Shown here: piece after piece, positions 35,109-44,244 of the stretch | Layout: each line of letters opens with the position of its first letter | Numbering within the stretch: the first letter of the stretch is position 1 | From: Candidatus Rhodoferax randersensis | GTDB taxonomy: Bacteria > Pseudomonadota > Gammaproteobacteria > Burkholderiales > Burkholderiaceae_C | NCBI GenBank assembly: GCA_016718155.1 | Contig: JADKEH010000001.1 | Coordinates: forward strand, 310,001 to 374,000 | Reading direction: 5' to 3' | DNA length: 64,000 bases | Made by a program: the position numbers and the translations under genes | Notes under the pieces: model-generated | What the model was told of the DNA's origin: nothing | Databases searched by the model: none | Seen by the model: only the letters and a program-made list of their open reading frames with translations

Positions 35109-38100
35109 ATGACCAAGAAAGCGCATTGGCGCAAACCGCACACCTACCTGCATGCTGCGCGGCGACTCGGCGCGATGGCAGCGGCCGCGACCAACCGACG
35201 CGGCAAGTTGCGGCCACCACCGCCGCCGGAGCTGCCGCCGCAACTGACCGGAGCGGTTGCGCCCTCCCTCCCGGCTGGCGCCAAGACCGCTGGCCGGTCC
35301 TGGCTCAGCCTGCGATCTGTCCTGCTCACACTGCTGATGACGCTGCTGGCCGTGGCCGTGGTTGCGGGCGGATTGCTGTTTCAAGAGCTACGCAGCGCGC
35401 GCTGGCAAGCGGACTTCTTTGCCGAGCGCGCCGCAAAAATGAGCTCGCGGTGCAACCCGGTCCCAGCCCGGACACCGCCGTGCGTTATCCCCACGACAGC
35501 CCCTACGACGAGCGCCTGGGCTACTCCAAGCTGCCCGAGTTCTTTGACAAGCTGCGCGCGAGGGATTTTCAGATCACGGCCCAGGCGCGCATGAGCGCGG
35601 ACATGCTGGAAGCCATCGACCAGGGCCTGTACGCGCCCTACCGCGAAAAGACGCAGCTTGGCCTGGCGGTGCTGGATTGCCGCAAGCAGCCGCTGTTTGC
35701 GGCGCGTTACCCGGAGCGCACCTACGCCAGCTTCGAGGAATTGCCCCCGCTGTTGGTCAAAAGCCTGCTGTTCATCGAGAACCGCGAGTTGCTGGACGAC
35801 CGTTACCCAACCCGCAACCCGGCAGTGGACTGGGTGCGCCTGAGCAAGGCCGCCTTCGAGCAGGCCCTGCATGGCTTCAACCCCGAGCACAAGTCCGCCG
35901 GTGGCAGCACGCTGGCCACCCAGATCGAGAAGTACCGCCATTCGCCCGAGGGCCGCACGGCCTCGGCATCCGAGAAGCTGCGGCAAATGGCGTCGGCCAG
36001 CTTGCGTGCCTACCAGGGCGGCCCCGACACCACCGCCACACGGCACCGCCTGGTGGTTGACTACCTCAACACCGTGCCACTGTCGGCCAAACCCGGCTTT
36101 GGAGAGGTCAACGGCATCGGCGATGGGCTGTGGGCCTGGTATGGGCGGGACTTCGCGCAAATCAACGCGCTATTGCGCACCGGACCAACTTCGGCCGACC
36201 CCACCCCCGCCGCCGCACTGGCCTACAAACAGGCGCTGAGTTTGTTGATTGCGCAGCGGCGTCCCACCTATTACCTGGGCGACAGCCAGAGCGACTTGGA
36301 GGCGTTGACCAACAGCCACCTGCGGGTGCTGGCCAAAGAGGGCGTCATCCCGGGGGCGTTGCGCGACGCGGCGCTGGGGCTGCGCCTGGCCGGCGACCAA
36401 CCGGCGCGCGCCACGCCCCCGCCGGTGTCCTTTGTCACCCGCAAGGCATCCACCGCCCTGCGCTCACAACTCGCCACCCTGCTGGAAGCGCCGGTTTCTA
36501 CGGACTGGACCGGCTGGACCTGAGCGTGGCCAGCACGCTGGATGGCCAGGGCCAGGCGGCAGTGACGCAGGTGTTGCGCCAATTGCGTGACCCGAAGCCG
36601 CCAAGGCGGCCGGCCTGCAAGGCAAAGGGCTGCTGGGCCACGGCGACCCGGCCAAGGTGGTGTACAGCGTCACCCTGCTGGAGCGCGGCGAACAGATGAA
36701 CTACCTGCGCTTGCAAACCGACAACTTTGACCAACCCTTGGACATCAACGACGGCGCCAAGCTGGACCTGGGCTCCACCGCCAAGCTGCGCACCCTGGTG
36801 AGTTACCTCGACATCATCGCCAACCTGCACCAGCGCTACAGCGCACTCGATGCCGGGCAACTGAAAGAGATCGAGCTGGACCCCAAGGACACGCTGTCCC
36901 GCTGGAGCCTGGACTACCTGCTGCAACATCCCGGCAGCGAGCTCGACGCGATGTTGCAAGCTGCACTGGAGCGACGCTATTCGGCCAATCCGGCGGAGAG
37001 CTTTTTCACCGGCGGCGGCCTGCACACCTTCAACAACTTCCGGCGTGAAGACAACAGCCGGACCCTGTCGGTGCGCGAGGGCCTGCGCAACTCGGTCAAC
37101 CTGGTGTTTGTGCGCCTGATGCGCGACGTGGTGCACCACTACATGTTTCAGGCTCCGGGCTCATCCGCGACTTTGCTGCGGGACAGCAAGGACCCGCGTC
37201 GTGCCGAGTACCTGAGCCGCTTTGCCGACCGCGAGGGCCGCGAGTTCATTCACCGTTTTGTTGCCAAGTACCAGGGCAAATCGGCTGCGCAAGCCGAGGA
37301 ACTGCTGATGCAGTCGGTGCGGCCGACACCGGCGCGGCTGGCCAGCATCTATCAAACCATCGCGCCCGAGGCGGGTCTGGATGGTTTCAAGACCTTCGTC
37401 AAGGACCACCTGGACAGCGAGCGCGAGGTCGACCCTGAACGGCTGGCCAAACTCCATGAGCAATATTCGCCGGAGAATGCCTCGCTGGCAGACCGCGGTT
37501 TCGTCGCCACCGTGCATCCGCTGGAACTGTGGGTGGTGGGCTACCTGCGCAGCCACCCTGGCGCGACGGCGGCACAAATGATTGCTGCCAGCTCCGCCGA
37601 GCGCCAGGCGGTCTACCACTGGTTGTTCAGCACCAACCGCAAACACGCACAGGACTCGCGCATTCTGAGCCTGCTGGAAGTGGAGGGTTTTCTGGAGATC
37701 CACCGCCAATGGAAACGCATGGGCTACCCGTTTGACGCGCTGGTGCCGTCCTATGCCAGCGCCTTGGGTGCCTCGGCCGATCGGCCGGCGGCGTTGGCGG
37801 AGCTGATGGGCATCTTGGTCAATGGCGGCGTGCGCAAACCGGTGGAACGCATCCAGTCGCTGCACTTTGCCGCCGGCACCCCCTACGAGACCTTGTTGGC
37901 GCACCAGGTCGGCAAAACCGAGCGCGTGCTGCCCGAAGAAGTGGCGCGCGCCGTGCTGGGTGTCATCCGCGAGGTGGTGGACGAAGGCACGGCCAAACGC
38001 GCCAGGAAGGCCTTCGTGCGCGTCGATGGCAGCGAGCTGGCAGTGGGCGGCAAGACCGGCACCGGCGACCACCGCTTTGACGTATACGGCGCGCATGGCC

Positions 38101-38327
38101 AGTTGCTGCGCTCGCGCGTGGTCAACCGATCGGCCACCTTCGTGTTCAACATCGGTGAACGCTACTTTGGCAGCATCACCGCCTATGTGCAGGGCCCGCA
38201 GGCGGCTGACTACGACTTCACCAGCGCCTTGCCGGTGCAACTGCTCAAGGTCCTGGCGCCCAGTCTGATGCCCTTGATGGAGCCGGCCACGGACGGTGTG
38301 GCACAGGGTGGCCACTGCGGGGGGTGA
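35109..38327 (+). pseudogene. Large class A penicillin-binding protein (GT51 plus transpeptidase), split by three frameshifts
   Basis: Read across three frames, this encodes one protein of about 1070 residues. It has a cytoplasmic tail, a membrane helix at about 69-91 (SVLLTLLMTLLAVAVVAGGL), a glycosyltransferase-51 domain (LLFIENRELLDDR, SAGGSTLATQIEKY) and a transpeptidase domain. The transpeptidase motifs are S-x-x-K (LGSTAKL), S-x-N (SVN) and KTG (VGGKTGTGD). About 320 residues lie between SVN and KTG, far more than in PBP1a/1b. Frame changes fall in base runs: aaaaa at 35435-35439, gg at 36493-36494 and ccc at 36591-36593. Each is explained by one lost base. Three in one gene suggests real decay, but sequencing error is possible. 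ATG at 35109. Confidence 0.85.
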
Positions 38328-38356
38328 GAATTCGCCCTTGGCTGAGGGGGAACCCG

Positions 38357-38992
38357 TCAGTGCAGGTGCCGTGGCTTGCGTCCGCCGCCGTGCCCACCGC
38401 CGCTGTGCCCGCCTCCGGGCCCACTTCGCGGTGTGCGCCCCATGTCCAGCGAACTGACCAAGGCATCGAATCGCAGCGCAAACAGCTTGTCGATCTCGGC
38501 GACCACGCCGCCGAGTTCGGCGCCGTCGAAATGTCGCTCCATCATGTTCACCACGTCCTGCACCAGCAGGTCGCGCTGCACCTGCATGATGGCGGCGGGA
38601 TTGGGGCCGATGAACAACATCAGGAAATCATCGCGCGACTCGGCGTCGGACTCCTCATCTTCCTCGTCAAAATCAGCGTCGTAGAACGTGACTTCAATCG
38701 CGGCGCCGGTTTCCGCCAAGTCATTGAGATTCATGCACATCTCGTCGAGTGCATGACGGAAGTCGTCGCCACCGGACACGGTCCAGCAAAGCTGCAGCAT
38801 GTGGGCCGGCGCATCGAACTGGATACCGGGTTCGTCCTCGTAGGAGCTTTTGGCACCGTCAACCAGTGAACGAAAGCCGGCGTATTTCCACATCGGCTTG
38901 AGGGCTTCTTGAATCTGCTCAAAGCCGATCTCTTTGCGCAAAGGGACCTGGCCGTGAACGTGAATCTCAAACGGGGTGTCGTAGCTTGGCAT
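38357..38992 (-). CDS. Conserved protein of unknown function (resembles the DUF6806 group)
   Basis: This 211-residue soluble protein opens with SYDTPFEIHVHGQVPLRKEI, has an acidic stretch (about 109-119, DFDEEDEESDAE) and ends in a Gly/His-rich tail (GGGHSGGGHGGGRKPRHLH) that could bind metal. The resemblance to DUF6806 is from memory and not certain. It has no signal peptide. It converges on the penicillin-binding protein gene and lies next to a tRNA cluster. Confidence 0.8.
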   Translation of the reverse strand: MPSYDTPFEIHVHGQVPLRKEIGFEQIQEALKPMWKYAGFRSLVDGAKSSYEDEPGIQFDAPAHMLQLCWTVSGGDDFRHALDEMCMNLNDLAETGAAIEVTFYDADFDEEDEESDAESRDDFLMLFIGPNPAAIMQVQRDLLVQDVVNMMERHFDGAELGGVVAEIDKLFALRFDALVSSLDMGRTPRSGPGGGHSGGGHGGGRKPRHLH

Positions 38993-39007
38993 GTCGTACT
39001 CGTGTGG

Positions 39008-39101
39008 TGGTGCCCGGGACCGGGGTCGAACCGGTACGCCCCTTATGCAGGAAAGCGGCGGATTTTAAGTCCGCAGTGTCTACCAATTTCACCACCCGGG
39101 C
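39008..39101 (-). tRNA. tRNA-Leu (anticodon TAA)
   Basis: Class II tRNA on the minus strand. The acceptor is GCCCGGG/CCCGGGC with encoded A-CCA. The anticodon stem is GCGGA/TCCGC with loop CTTAAAA (anticodon TAA), and a long variable arm and T-loop GTTCGACCC follow. It is last of three tRNA genes in one unit. Confidence 0.95.
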
Positions 39102-39183
39102 AATCATGGCCTATTGTGAAACAAAAAAGCCTCGCCAGTTTCAATTGACGAGGCGCTTTTCAGCAAAGATCAAAAGCACAAAC

Positions 39184-39257
39184 TGGAGGCGCGACCCAGA
39201 GTCGAACTGGGCTAGACGGATTTGCAATCCGTTGCATAACCGATTTGCTATCGCGCC
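39184..39257 (-). tRNA. tRNA-Cys (anticodon GCA)
   Basis: 74 nt on the minus strand. The acceptor GGCGCGA pairs with TCGCGCC. The discriminator is T, as required for tRNA-Cys, and CCA is encoded. The anticodon loop TTGCAAA gives GCA. It is the middle gene of the Gly-Cys-Leu cluster. Confidence 0.96.
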
Positions 39258-39305
39258 AGTTTCTTTGACAAAAAAGGGAAGCCTAGGCTTCCCTTCATGG
39301 AAATT

Positions 39306-39381
39306 TGGAGCGGGAAAAGAGTCTCGAACTCTCGACCTCAACCTTGGCAAGGTTGCGCTCTACCAACTGAGCTATTCCCGC
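39306..39381 (-). tRNA. tRNA-Gly (anticodon GCC)
   Basis: 76 nt on the minus strand. The acceptor GCGGGAA pairs with TTCCCGC, followed by T-CCA. The D-arm is TAGCTCAGTTGGTAGAGC and the anticodon stem-loop is CAACC-TTGCCAA-GGTTG (GCC). First gene after the cluster promoter. Confidence 0.97.
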
Positions 39382-39395
39382 ATTTCAAGCCTCAA

Positions 39396-39425
39396 ATTAT
39401 AGCGCATTTCTTTCGCGAAATTCAA
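39396..39425 (-). promoter_or_regulatory. Sigma-70 promoter of the tRNA Gly-Cys-Leu operon
   Basis: The minus strand reads TTGAAT (39420-39425), an 18-bp spacer and a perfect TATAAT (39396-39401), 15 bp before the tRNA-Gly 5' end. The three tRNA genes follow at short spacing and probably form one transcript. Confidence 0.8.
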
Positions 39426-39469
39426 AGCGTTGAACTTTTCTGCCGTTCAGCTATTTTTTGGCCAAGCCC

Positions 39470-41911
39470 TCAGTGCTTGATCGAACCCGTCATCTCCGGG
39501 GCTGCCCCGGCGGCCACTGCCGGATTGACTGCCACCGCCTCGTCCTCTGGCAAGGGAGTCGGCATGCGCTCCAGCGCGAGTTCCAGCACCTTGTCGATCC
39601 AGCGCACGGGAACGATTTCCAAGCCGTTTTTCACGTTCTCGGGAATCTCCTGCAAGTCTTTGGCGTTTTCTTCCGGAATCAGCACGGTCTTGATGCCGCC
39701 GCGCAAAGCGGCCAGCAGCTTCTCCTTCAGGCCGCCAATCGCTGTCACTTCGCCACGCAAGGTGATCTCGCCGGTCATGGCCACATCACTGCGCACCGGA
39801 ATGCCGGTCATGGCGGACACAAACGCCGTGGTCATCGCGGCACCCGCGCTCGGTCCGTCCTTGGGCGTAGCTCCGTCCGGCACGTGAATGTGGATGTCCC
39901 TCTTTTCAAAAAACTCGTCCTTGATTCCCAGCCGATGTGATCGGCTGCGTACCACGGTGCGGGCAGCTTCGACCGACTCCTTCATCACATCGCCGAGCGA
40001 GCCCGTACGCGTGATCACGCCCTTGCCCGGCATCATGGCCGCCTCGATCGTCAGCAGATCGCCCCCGACCTCGGTCCAGGCCAAGCCGACCACTTGTCCA
40101 ACCTGGTTCTGCTGCTCGGCACGGCCATAGGTGTACTTGCGAACGCCCAGGAAATCGTTCAGGTTGTCGGCCGTGACCAAGACCCGCGGCGTCATCTTCT
40201 TGAGTTGCAGCCCCTTGACCACCTTGCGGCAGATCTTGGACAGCTCACGTTCCAGCGAACGAACACCCGCCTCACGGGTGTAGTAACGCACGATGTCGCG
40301 CACCGCGTCCTCACCCACCAGCAGTTCTTCGTCCTTGACGCCGTTGTTCTTCAGTTGCTTGGGCAACAGGTACTTGAGGGCAATGCTGGTCTTCTCGTCC
40401 TCGGTGTAGCCCGACAGACGGATCACTTCCATGCGGTCCAACAAGGCGGAGGGGATGTTCATGGAGTTGGATGTGGCCACGAACATCACGTCGCTCAGAT
40501 CAAAATCGACCTCGACGTAGTGATCGCCAAACTTGTGGTTCTGCTCCGGGTCCAGCACCTCCAGCAAGGCGCTCGACGGGTCACCCCGGAAGTCGGTGCC
40601 AAGCTTGTCGATTTCATCCAGCAGGAACAAGGGGTTGCGTGTGCCGACCTTGGACAGGCTTTGCAGCACCTTACCTGGCATCGCGCCGATGTAGGTGCGC
40701 CGATGGCCGCGGATTTCGGCCTCGTCACGCATGCCACCCAGGGCCATGCGCACGTACTTGCGCCCGGTGGCCTTGGCAACCGATTGACCAAGCGAAGTTT
40801 TGCCCACGCCGGGTGGGCCGACCAGGCACAGGATCGGCGCCTTGACCTTGTCGACACGCTGCTGCACGGCAAGGTATTCCAGGATGCGATCCTTGACCTT
40901 GTCCAGACCGAAATGGTCTTCGTTGAGCACCGTCTCGGCGTTCGCCAGGTTGTGCTTGATCTTGGTCTTGTTTGCTCCAGGGCAGGCCGTCAACACATCG
41001 ATGTAGTTGCGCACCACGGTGGCCTCGGCCGACATGGGCGACATCAGCTTGAGCTTCTTGAGCTCACCCTCGGCCTTCTTGAGGGCTTCCTTGGGCATCT
41101 TGGCGGACTTGATCTTCTTCTCGATCTCATCGATGTCAGCACCCTCTTCGCCCTCACCCAGTTCTTTCTGGATCGCCTTGACCTGCTCGTTAAGGTAGAA
41201 GTCGCGCTGGTTCTTCTCCATCTGGCGCTTGACGCGCCCGCGAATCTTCTTGTCGACATTCAGGATGTCGACCTCGCGCTCGATCTGTTCGAACAGGTTC
41301 TCCAGCCGGTCCTTGACACCGGACAGTGCCAGCACCGACTGCTTGTTATCCAGCTTGAGCGGCAAATGGGCGGCGATCGTGTCCGCCAACCGACCGGCAT
41401 CATCAATGCTGGAGATTGACGTCAGGATTTCGGGTGGGATCTTTTTGTTGAGCTTGACGTACTGGTCGAACTGCTGCATCACGGCGCGACGCAGAGCCTC
41501 GACTTCACTGGCCTTGCCGCGCGGCTTGTCCTCCAACTCGGCGCTGGCTTCGATCGGTGTCACGGCGGCCGTGAAGAAGGCTTCGCCCTCGTCGATCCGG
41601 TCCACGCGCGCGCGCTGCTGCCCCTCAACCAGCACCTTGACGGTTCCATCGGGCAGCTTGAGCATCTGCAGAATGGTGGAGACGCAGCCAACATCGAACA
41701 TATCCGACACCAGCGGGTCATCCTTGGCTGCGGCCTTTTGAGCCACCAGCATGATGCGCCGCTCGGCCTCCATCGCGGCCTCCAGCGCCTTGATGCTCTT
41801 GGGCCGGCCCACAAACAGGGGAATGACCATGTGCGGAAACACCACCACATCGCGCAGCGGCAGCAGTGGCAATTCAATCGAAACAGCAGGCAGCGGAGTG
41901 TGGCCAGACAT
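39470..41911 (-). CDS. lon: ATP-dependent protease Lon
   Basis: This 813-residue AAA+ serine protease degrades misfolded and regulatory proteins. It has an N-terminal substrate domain (about 10-210), a coiled-coil (about 220-300), an AAA+ module with Walker A GPPGVGKTSL at about 365-374, and a C-terminal protease domain with the Ser-Lys dyad: Ser in KDGPSAGAAM (about 688) and Lys in IGGLKEKLLAA (about 731). The C-terminus is extended relative to E. coli (784 residues). A heat-shock promoter is visible upstream. Confidence 0.98.
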   Translation of the reverse strand: MSGHTPLPAVSIELPLLPLRDVVVFPHMVIPLFVGRPKSIKALEAAMEAERRIMLVAQKAAAKDDPLVSDMFDVGCVSTILQMLKLPDGTVKVLVEGQQRARVDRIDEGEAFFTAAVTPIEASAELEDKPRGKASEVEALRRAVMQQFDQYVKLNKKIPPEILTSISSIDDAGRLADTIAAHLPLKLDNKQSVLALSGVKDRLENLFEQIEREVDILNVDKKIRGRVKRQMEKNQRDFYLNEQVKAIQKELGEGEEGADIDEIEKKIKSAKMPKEALKKAEGELKKLKLMSPMSAEATVVRNYIDVLTACPGANKTKIKHNLANAETVLNEDHFGLDKVKDRILEYLAVQQRVDKVKAPILCLVGPPGVGKTSLGQSVAKATGRKYVRMALGGMRDEAEIRGHRRTYIGAMPGKVLQSLSKVGTRNPLFLLDEIDKLGTDFRGDPSSALLEVLDPEQNHKFGDHYVEVDFDLSDVMFVATSNSMNIPSALLDRMEVIRLSGYTEDEKTSIALKYLLPKQLKNNGVKDEELLVGEDAVRDIVRYYTREAGVRSLERELSKICRKVVKGLQLKKMTPRVLVTADNLNDFLGVRKYTYGRAEQQNQVGQVVGLAWTEVGGDLLTIEAAMMPGKGVITRTGSLGDVMKESVEAARTVVRSRSHRLGIKDEFFEKRDIHIHVPDGATPKDGPSAGAAMTTAFVSAMTGIPVRSDVAMTGEITLRGEVTAIGGLKEKLLAALRGGIKTVLIPEENAKDLQEIPENVKNGLEIVPVRWIDKVLELALERMPTPLPEDEAVAVNPAVAAGAAPEMTGSIKH

Positions 41912-41982
41912 AGGGAAACCCTTTTGTTACCGTTTAAAAACGAAGTTTCAGTGGAGCCCGACTCAAACTCAAGTCAGTTGCT

Positions 41983-42012
41983 TAATATGGATTGAAAGCG
42001 GTGATTTTCAAC
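41983..42012 (-). promoter_or_regulatory. Heat-shock (sigma-32) type promoter of lon
   Basis: The minus strand reads GTTGAA (42007-42012), a 15-bp spacer and TCCATATTA (41983-41991). This is very close to the known E. coli lon heat-shock promoter pattern GTTGAA-15-CCCCATATA (from memory). The transcript would start about 65 bp before the lon ATG. Confidence 0.72.
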
Positions 42013-42080
42013 CCTGTCGCCATTATTGATGGGCGCTTGAACACCCAAGGCGCAATGATTGGGTCCAATCACCCGTCAAA

Positions 42081-43346
42081 TCAGGCTTTTTTTGCCGCTT
42101 CGCGGTAGACCAGCAGCGGTGGCTTGTTCTCGTCGATGGTGGCCTCATCCACCACCACCTTGTCCACATTGCCCACATTGGGCAATTCAAACATGGTGTC
42201 GATCAAGGACTGCTCCAGGATCGAGCGCAGGCCGCGCGCACCGGTTTTGCGCGCCAGCGCCTTGCGCGCGATGGCTTTCAGGGCCGAAGGCCGGACTTCC
42301 AGTTCAACGCCTTCCATGCCCAGCAACTTGCTGTACTGTTTGACCAGCGCGTTCTTCGGCTCGGTGAGAATCTGCACCAGCGCGTCCTCGCTCAGTTCGG
42401 CCAATGTCGCCACCACGGGCATGCGGCCCACCAGCTCGGGAATCAAGCCAAACTTGATCAGGTCTTCGGGCTCGACTTCCTTGAAAACCTCGGTCAGACT
42501 GCGTTGCTCTTTGCTCTTGACGGTGGCACCAAAACCCATGCCGGATGACTGGGTGCGGTTGTCGATGACCTTCTCCAAGCCTGAGAACGCGCCACCGCAA
42601 ATGAACAGTATGTTGGTCGTATCGACCTGGACGAAGTCCTGATTCGGGTGCTTGCGACCGCCCTGCGGCGGCACGCTGGCCATGGTGCCTTCAATCAGCT
42701 TGAGCAGGGCCTGCTGCACCCCTTCACCGGAGACGTCACGGGTGATCGAGGGGTTATCCGACTTGCGCGAGATCTTGTCAATCTCATCGATGTAGACAAT
42801 GCCGCGCTGCGCCCGCTCGACGTCGTAGTTGCAGCTCTGCAGCAGCTTCAGAACAATGTTTTCAACGTCCTCGCCCACGTAACCAGCCTCGGTCAGGGTG
42901 GTGGCATCCGCCATTACAAAGGGCACGTCCAGCATGCGGGCGAGCGTCTGGGCCAACAGGGTCTTACCCGAACCGGTCGGGCCGATCAGCAAGATATTGC
43001 TCTTGGCCAATTCGACGTCGTCCTTCTTGGCCTTCTCCTTGTGACGCAGGCGCTTGTAGTGGTTGTACACGGCCACCGCCAAGGTTCGCTTGGCCGGCTC
43101 CTGGCCGATGACGTAGTTGTCGAGGTTGCCCTTGATCTCGGACGGTGTCGGCAACTCGCTCGCGGCATCCTTGGCCTCGGTTGTCGCAGGCAATTCGTCA
43201 CGAATGATCTCGTTGCACAGCTCGATACATTCATCGCAGACGAACACCGATGGCCCAGCAATCAGCTTTTTGACTTCGTGCTGACTCTTGCCACAGAACG
43301 AGCAGTACAGAGTCTTTTCGCCGGAGGAGCCTTTCTTTTCGGCCAT
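42081..43346 (-). CDS. clpX: ATP-dependent Clp protease ATP-binding subunit ClpX
   Basis: This 421-residue AAA+ unfoldase feeds substrates to ClpP. The N-terminal zinc domain has Cys15, 18, 37 and 40 (CSFCGKSQ, CDECIELC). Walker A is GPTGSGKTLLAQ and the pore loop is GYVG. The ClpP-docking loop reads SSGMGFGA, with Met in place of the usual Ile of IGF. ATG at 43346. It lies between clpP and lon, the classic order. Confidence 0.98.
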   Translation of the reverse strand: MAEKKGSSGEKTLYCSFCGKSQHEVKKLIAGPSVFVCDECIELCNEIIRDELPATTEAKDAASELPTPSEIKGNLDNYVIGQEPAKRTLAVAVYNHYKRLRHKEKAKKDDVELAKSNILLIGPTGSGKTLLAQTLARMLDVPFVMADATTLTEAGYVGEDVENIVLKLLQSCNYDVERAQRGIVYIDEIDKISRKSDNPSITRDVSGEGVQQALLKLIEGTMASVPPQGGRKHPNQDFVQVDTTNILFICGGAFSGLEKVIDNRTQSSGMGFGATVKSKEQRSLTEVFKEVEPEDLIKFGLIPELVGRMPVVATLAELSEDALVQILTEPKNALVKQYSKLLGMEGVELEVRPSALKAIARKALARKTGARGLRSILEQSLIDTMFELPNVGNVDKVVVDEATIDENKPPLLVYREAAKKA

Positions 43347-43455
43347 GTGAACTACGCCCTTTTAGTTACGACACAACTTGAGCACAGGTGTGTCTCCACT
43401 GAAACCCCGTTGCCCGAGTGTTACCGAATGATACTCAAACACAAGCCGTGGCGGT

Positions 43456-44076
43456 CTAGGGACGCTTGGCAATGACCTGGTCGATCAGGCCATACTCTTT
43501 GCACTCATCGGCCGACATGTAGTAGTCGCGCTCGGTGTCGCGCGCAATACGCTCGATTGGCTGGCCCGTGCGTTCCGCCAGAATCCGGTTGAGTTGCTCG
43601 CGCGTCTTCAGAATCTCGCGCGCCGCAATCTCGATTTCGGTTGCCTGACCCTGGCTGCCGCCGGACGGCTGGTGAATCATGACCTTCGAGTTGGGCAGCG
43701 AAAAGCGCTTGCCCTTCGCGCCGGCTGCCAGCAAAAATGCACCCATGCTGGCCGCCATGCCGGTGCACAGCGTCGAGACATCGGGCTTGACGAAGTTCAT
43801 GGTGTCAAAGATCGCCATGCCCGCACTGACGGAACCGCCGGGGGAGTTGATGTAGAACGAGATGTCCTTGTCCGGGTTTTCGCTTTCCAGAAACAACAAC
43901 TGCGCCACCACCAGATTGGCAGTCTGGTCGTTGACCGGGCCTACCAGGAAGATCACGCGCTCCTTGAGCAGTCGCGAGTAGATGTCGTAGGAGCGCTCAC
44001 CCCGGCCCGATTGCTCGATCACCATCGGGACCATGCCCAGACCCTGTGTTTCCATCATCGAATTTCGCACGTTCAT
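43456..44076 (-). CDS. clpP: ATP-dependent Clp protease proteolytic subunit ClpP
   Basis: This 206-residue serine peptidase forms the tetradecameric chamber used with ClpX. The catalytic triad is visible: Ser110 (GMAASMGAFLL), His135 (MIHQPSGG) and Asp184 (DTERDYY). The frame is open 22 codons upstream, but ATG at 44076 (MNVRNSMMETQGLG) has AGGAG spaced correctly and matches the family start. A heat-shock-type promoter lies about 100 bp upstream. Confidence 0.98.
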   Translation of the reverse strand: MNVRNSMMETQGLGMVPMVIEQSGRGERSYDIYSRLLKERVIFLVGPVNDQTANLVVAQLLFLESENPDKDISFYINSPGGSVSAGMAIFDTMNFVKPDVSTLCTGMAASMGAFLLAAGAKGKRFSLPNSKVMIHQPSGGSQGQATEIEIAAREILKTREQLNRILAERTGQPIERIARDTERDYYMSADECKEYGLIDQVIAKRP

Positions 44077-44174
44077 GTTGTCTCCTGATAATTTACGGGA
44101 CAGACCGTTCGCTCTATCCAAACTCGATTGTCGAGTGCTCACGGTACTTTACCGAAAAAGCCGTTCCCAAATAG

Positions 44175-44221
44175 AAATGGGGCCGCAAGGCCGGACTGCA
44201 AGTCCGGCGACCGCCCCATTT
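44175..44221 (-). promoter_or_regulatory. Heat-shock type promoter of clpP inside a long hairpin
   Basis: The minus strand reads CTTGCA (44197-44202), a 14-bp spacer and CCCCATTT (44175-44182), a strong sigma-32 match. The same bases form a nested hairpin, aaatgggg/ccccattt outside and gccggact/agtccggc inside, that starts 24 bp after the tig stop. It could also end or pause tig transcription. Without a T-run directly after the stem, the promoter reading is preferred. Confidence 0.68.
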
Positions 44222-44244
44222 GCCACGCGCCGTGCCGCCAAATC

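Noticed and set aside
44175..44221. Rho-independent terminator of tig
   Set aside because: The stem is strong but no uridine run follows directly, and the same bases match a heat-shock promoter for clpP; kept as a promoter with a note.
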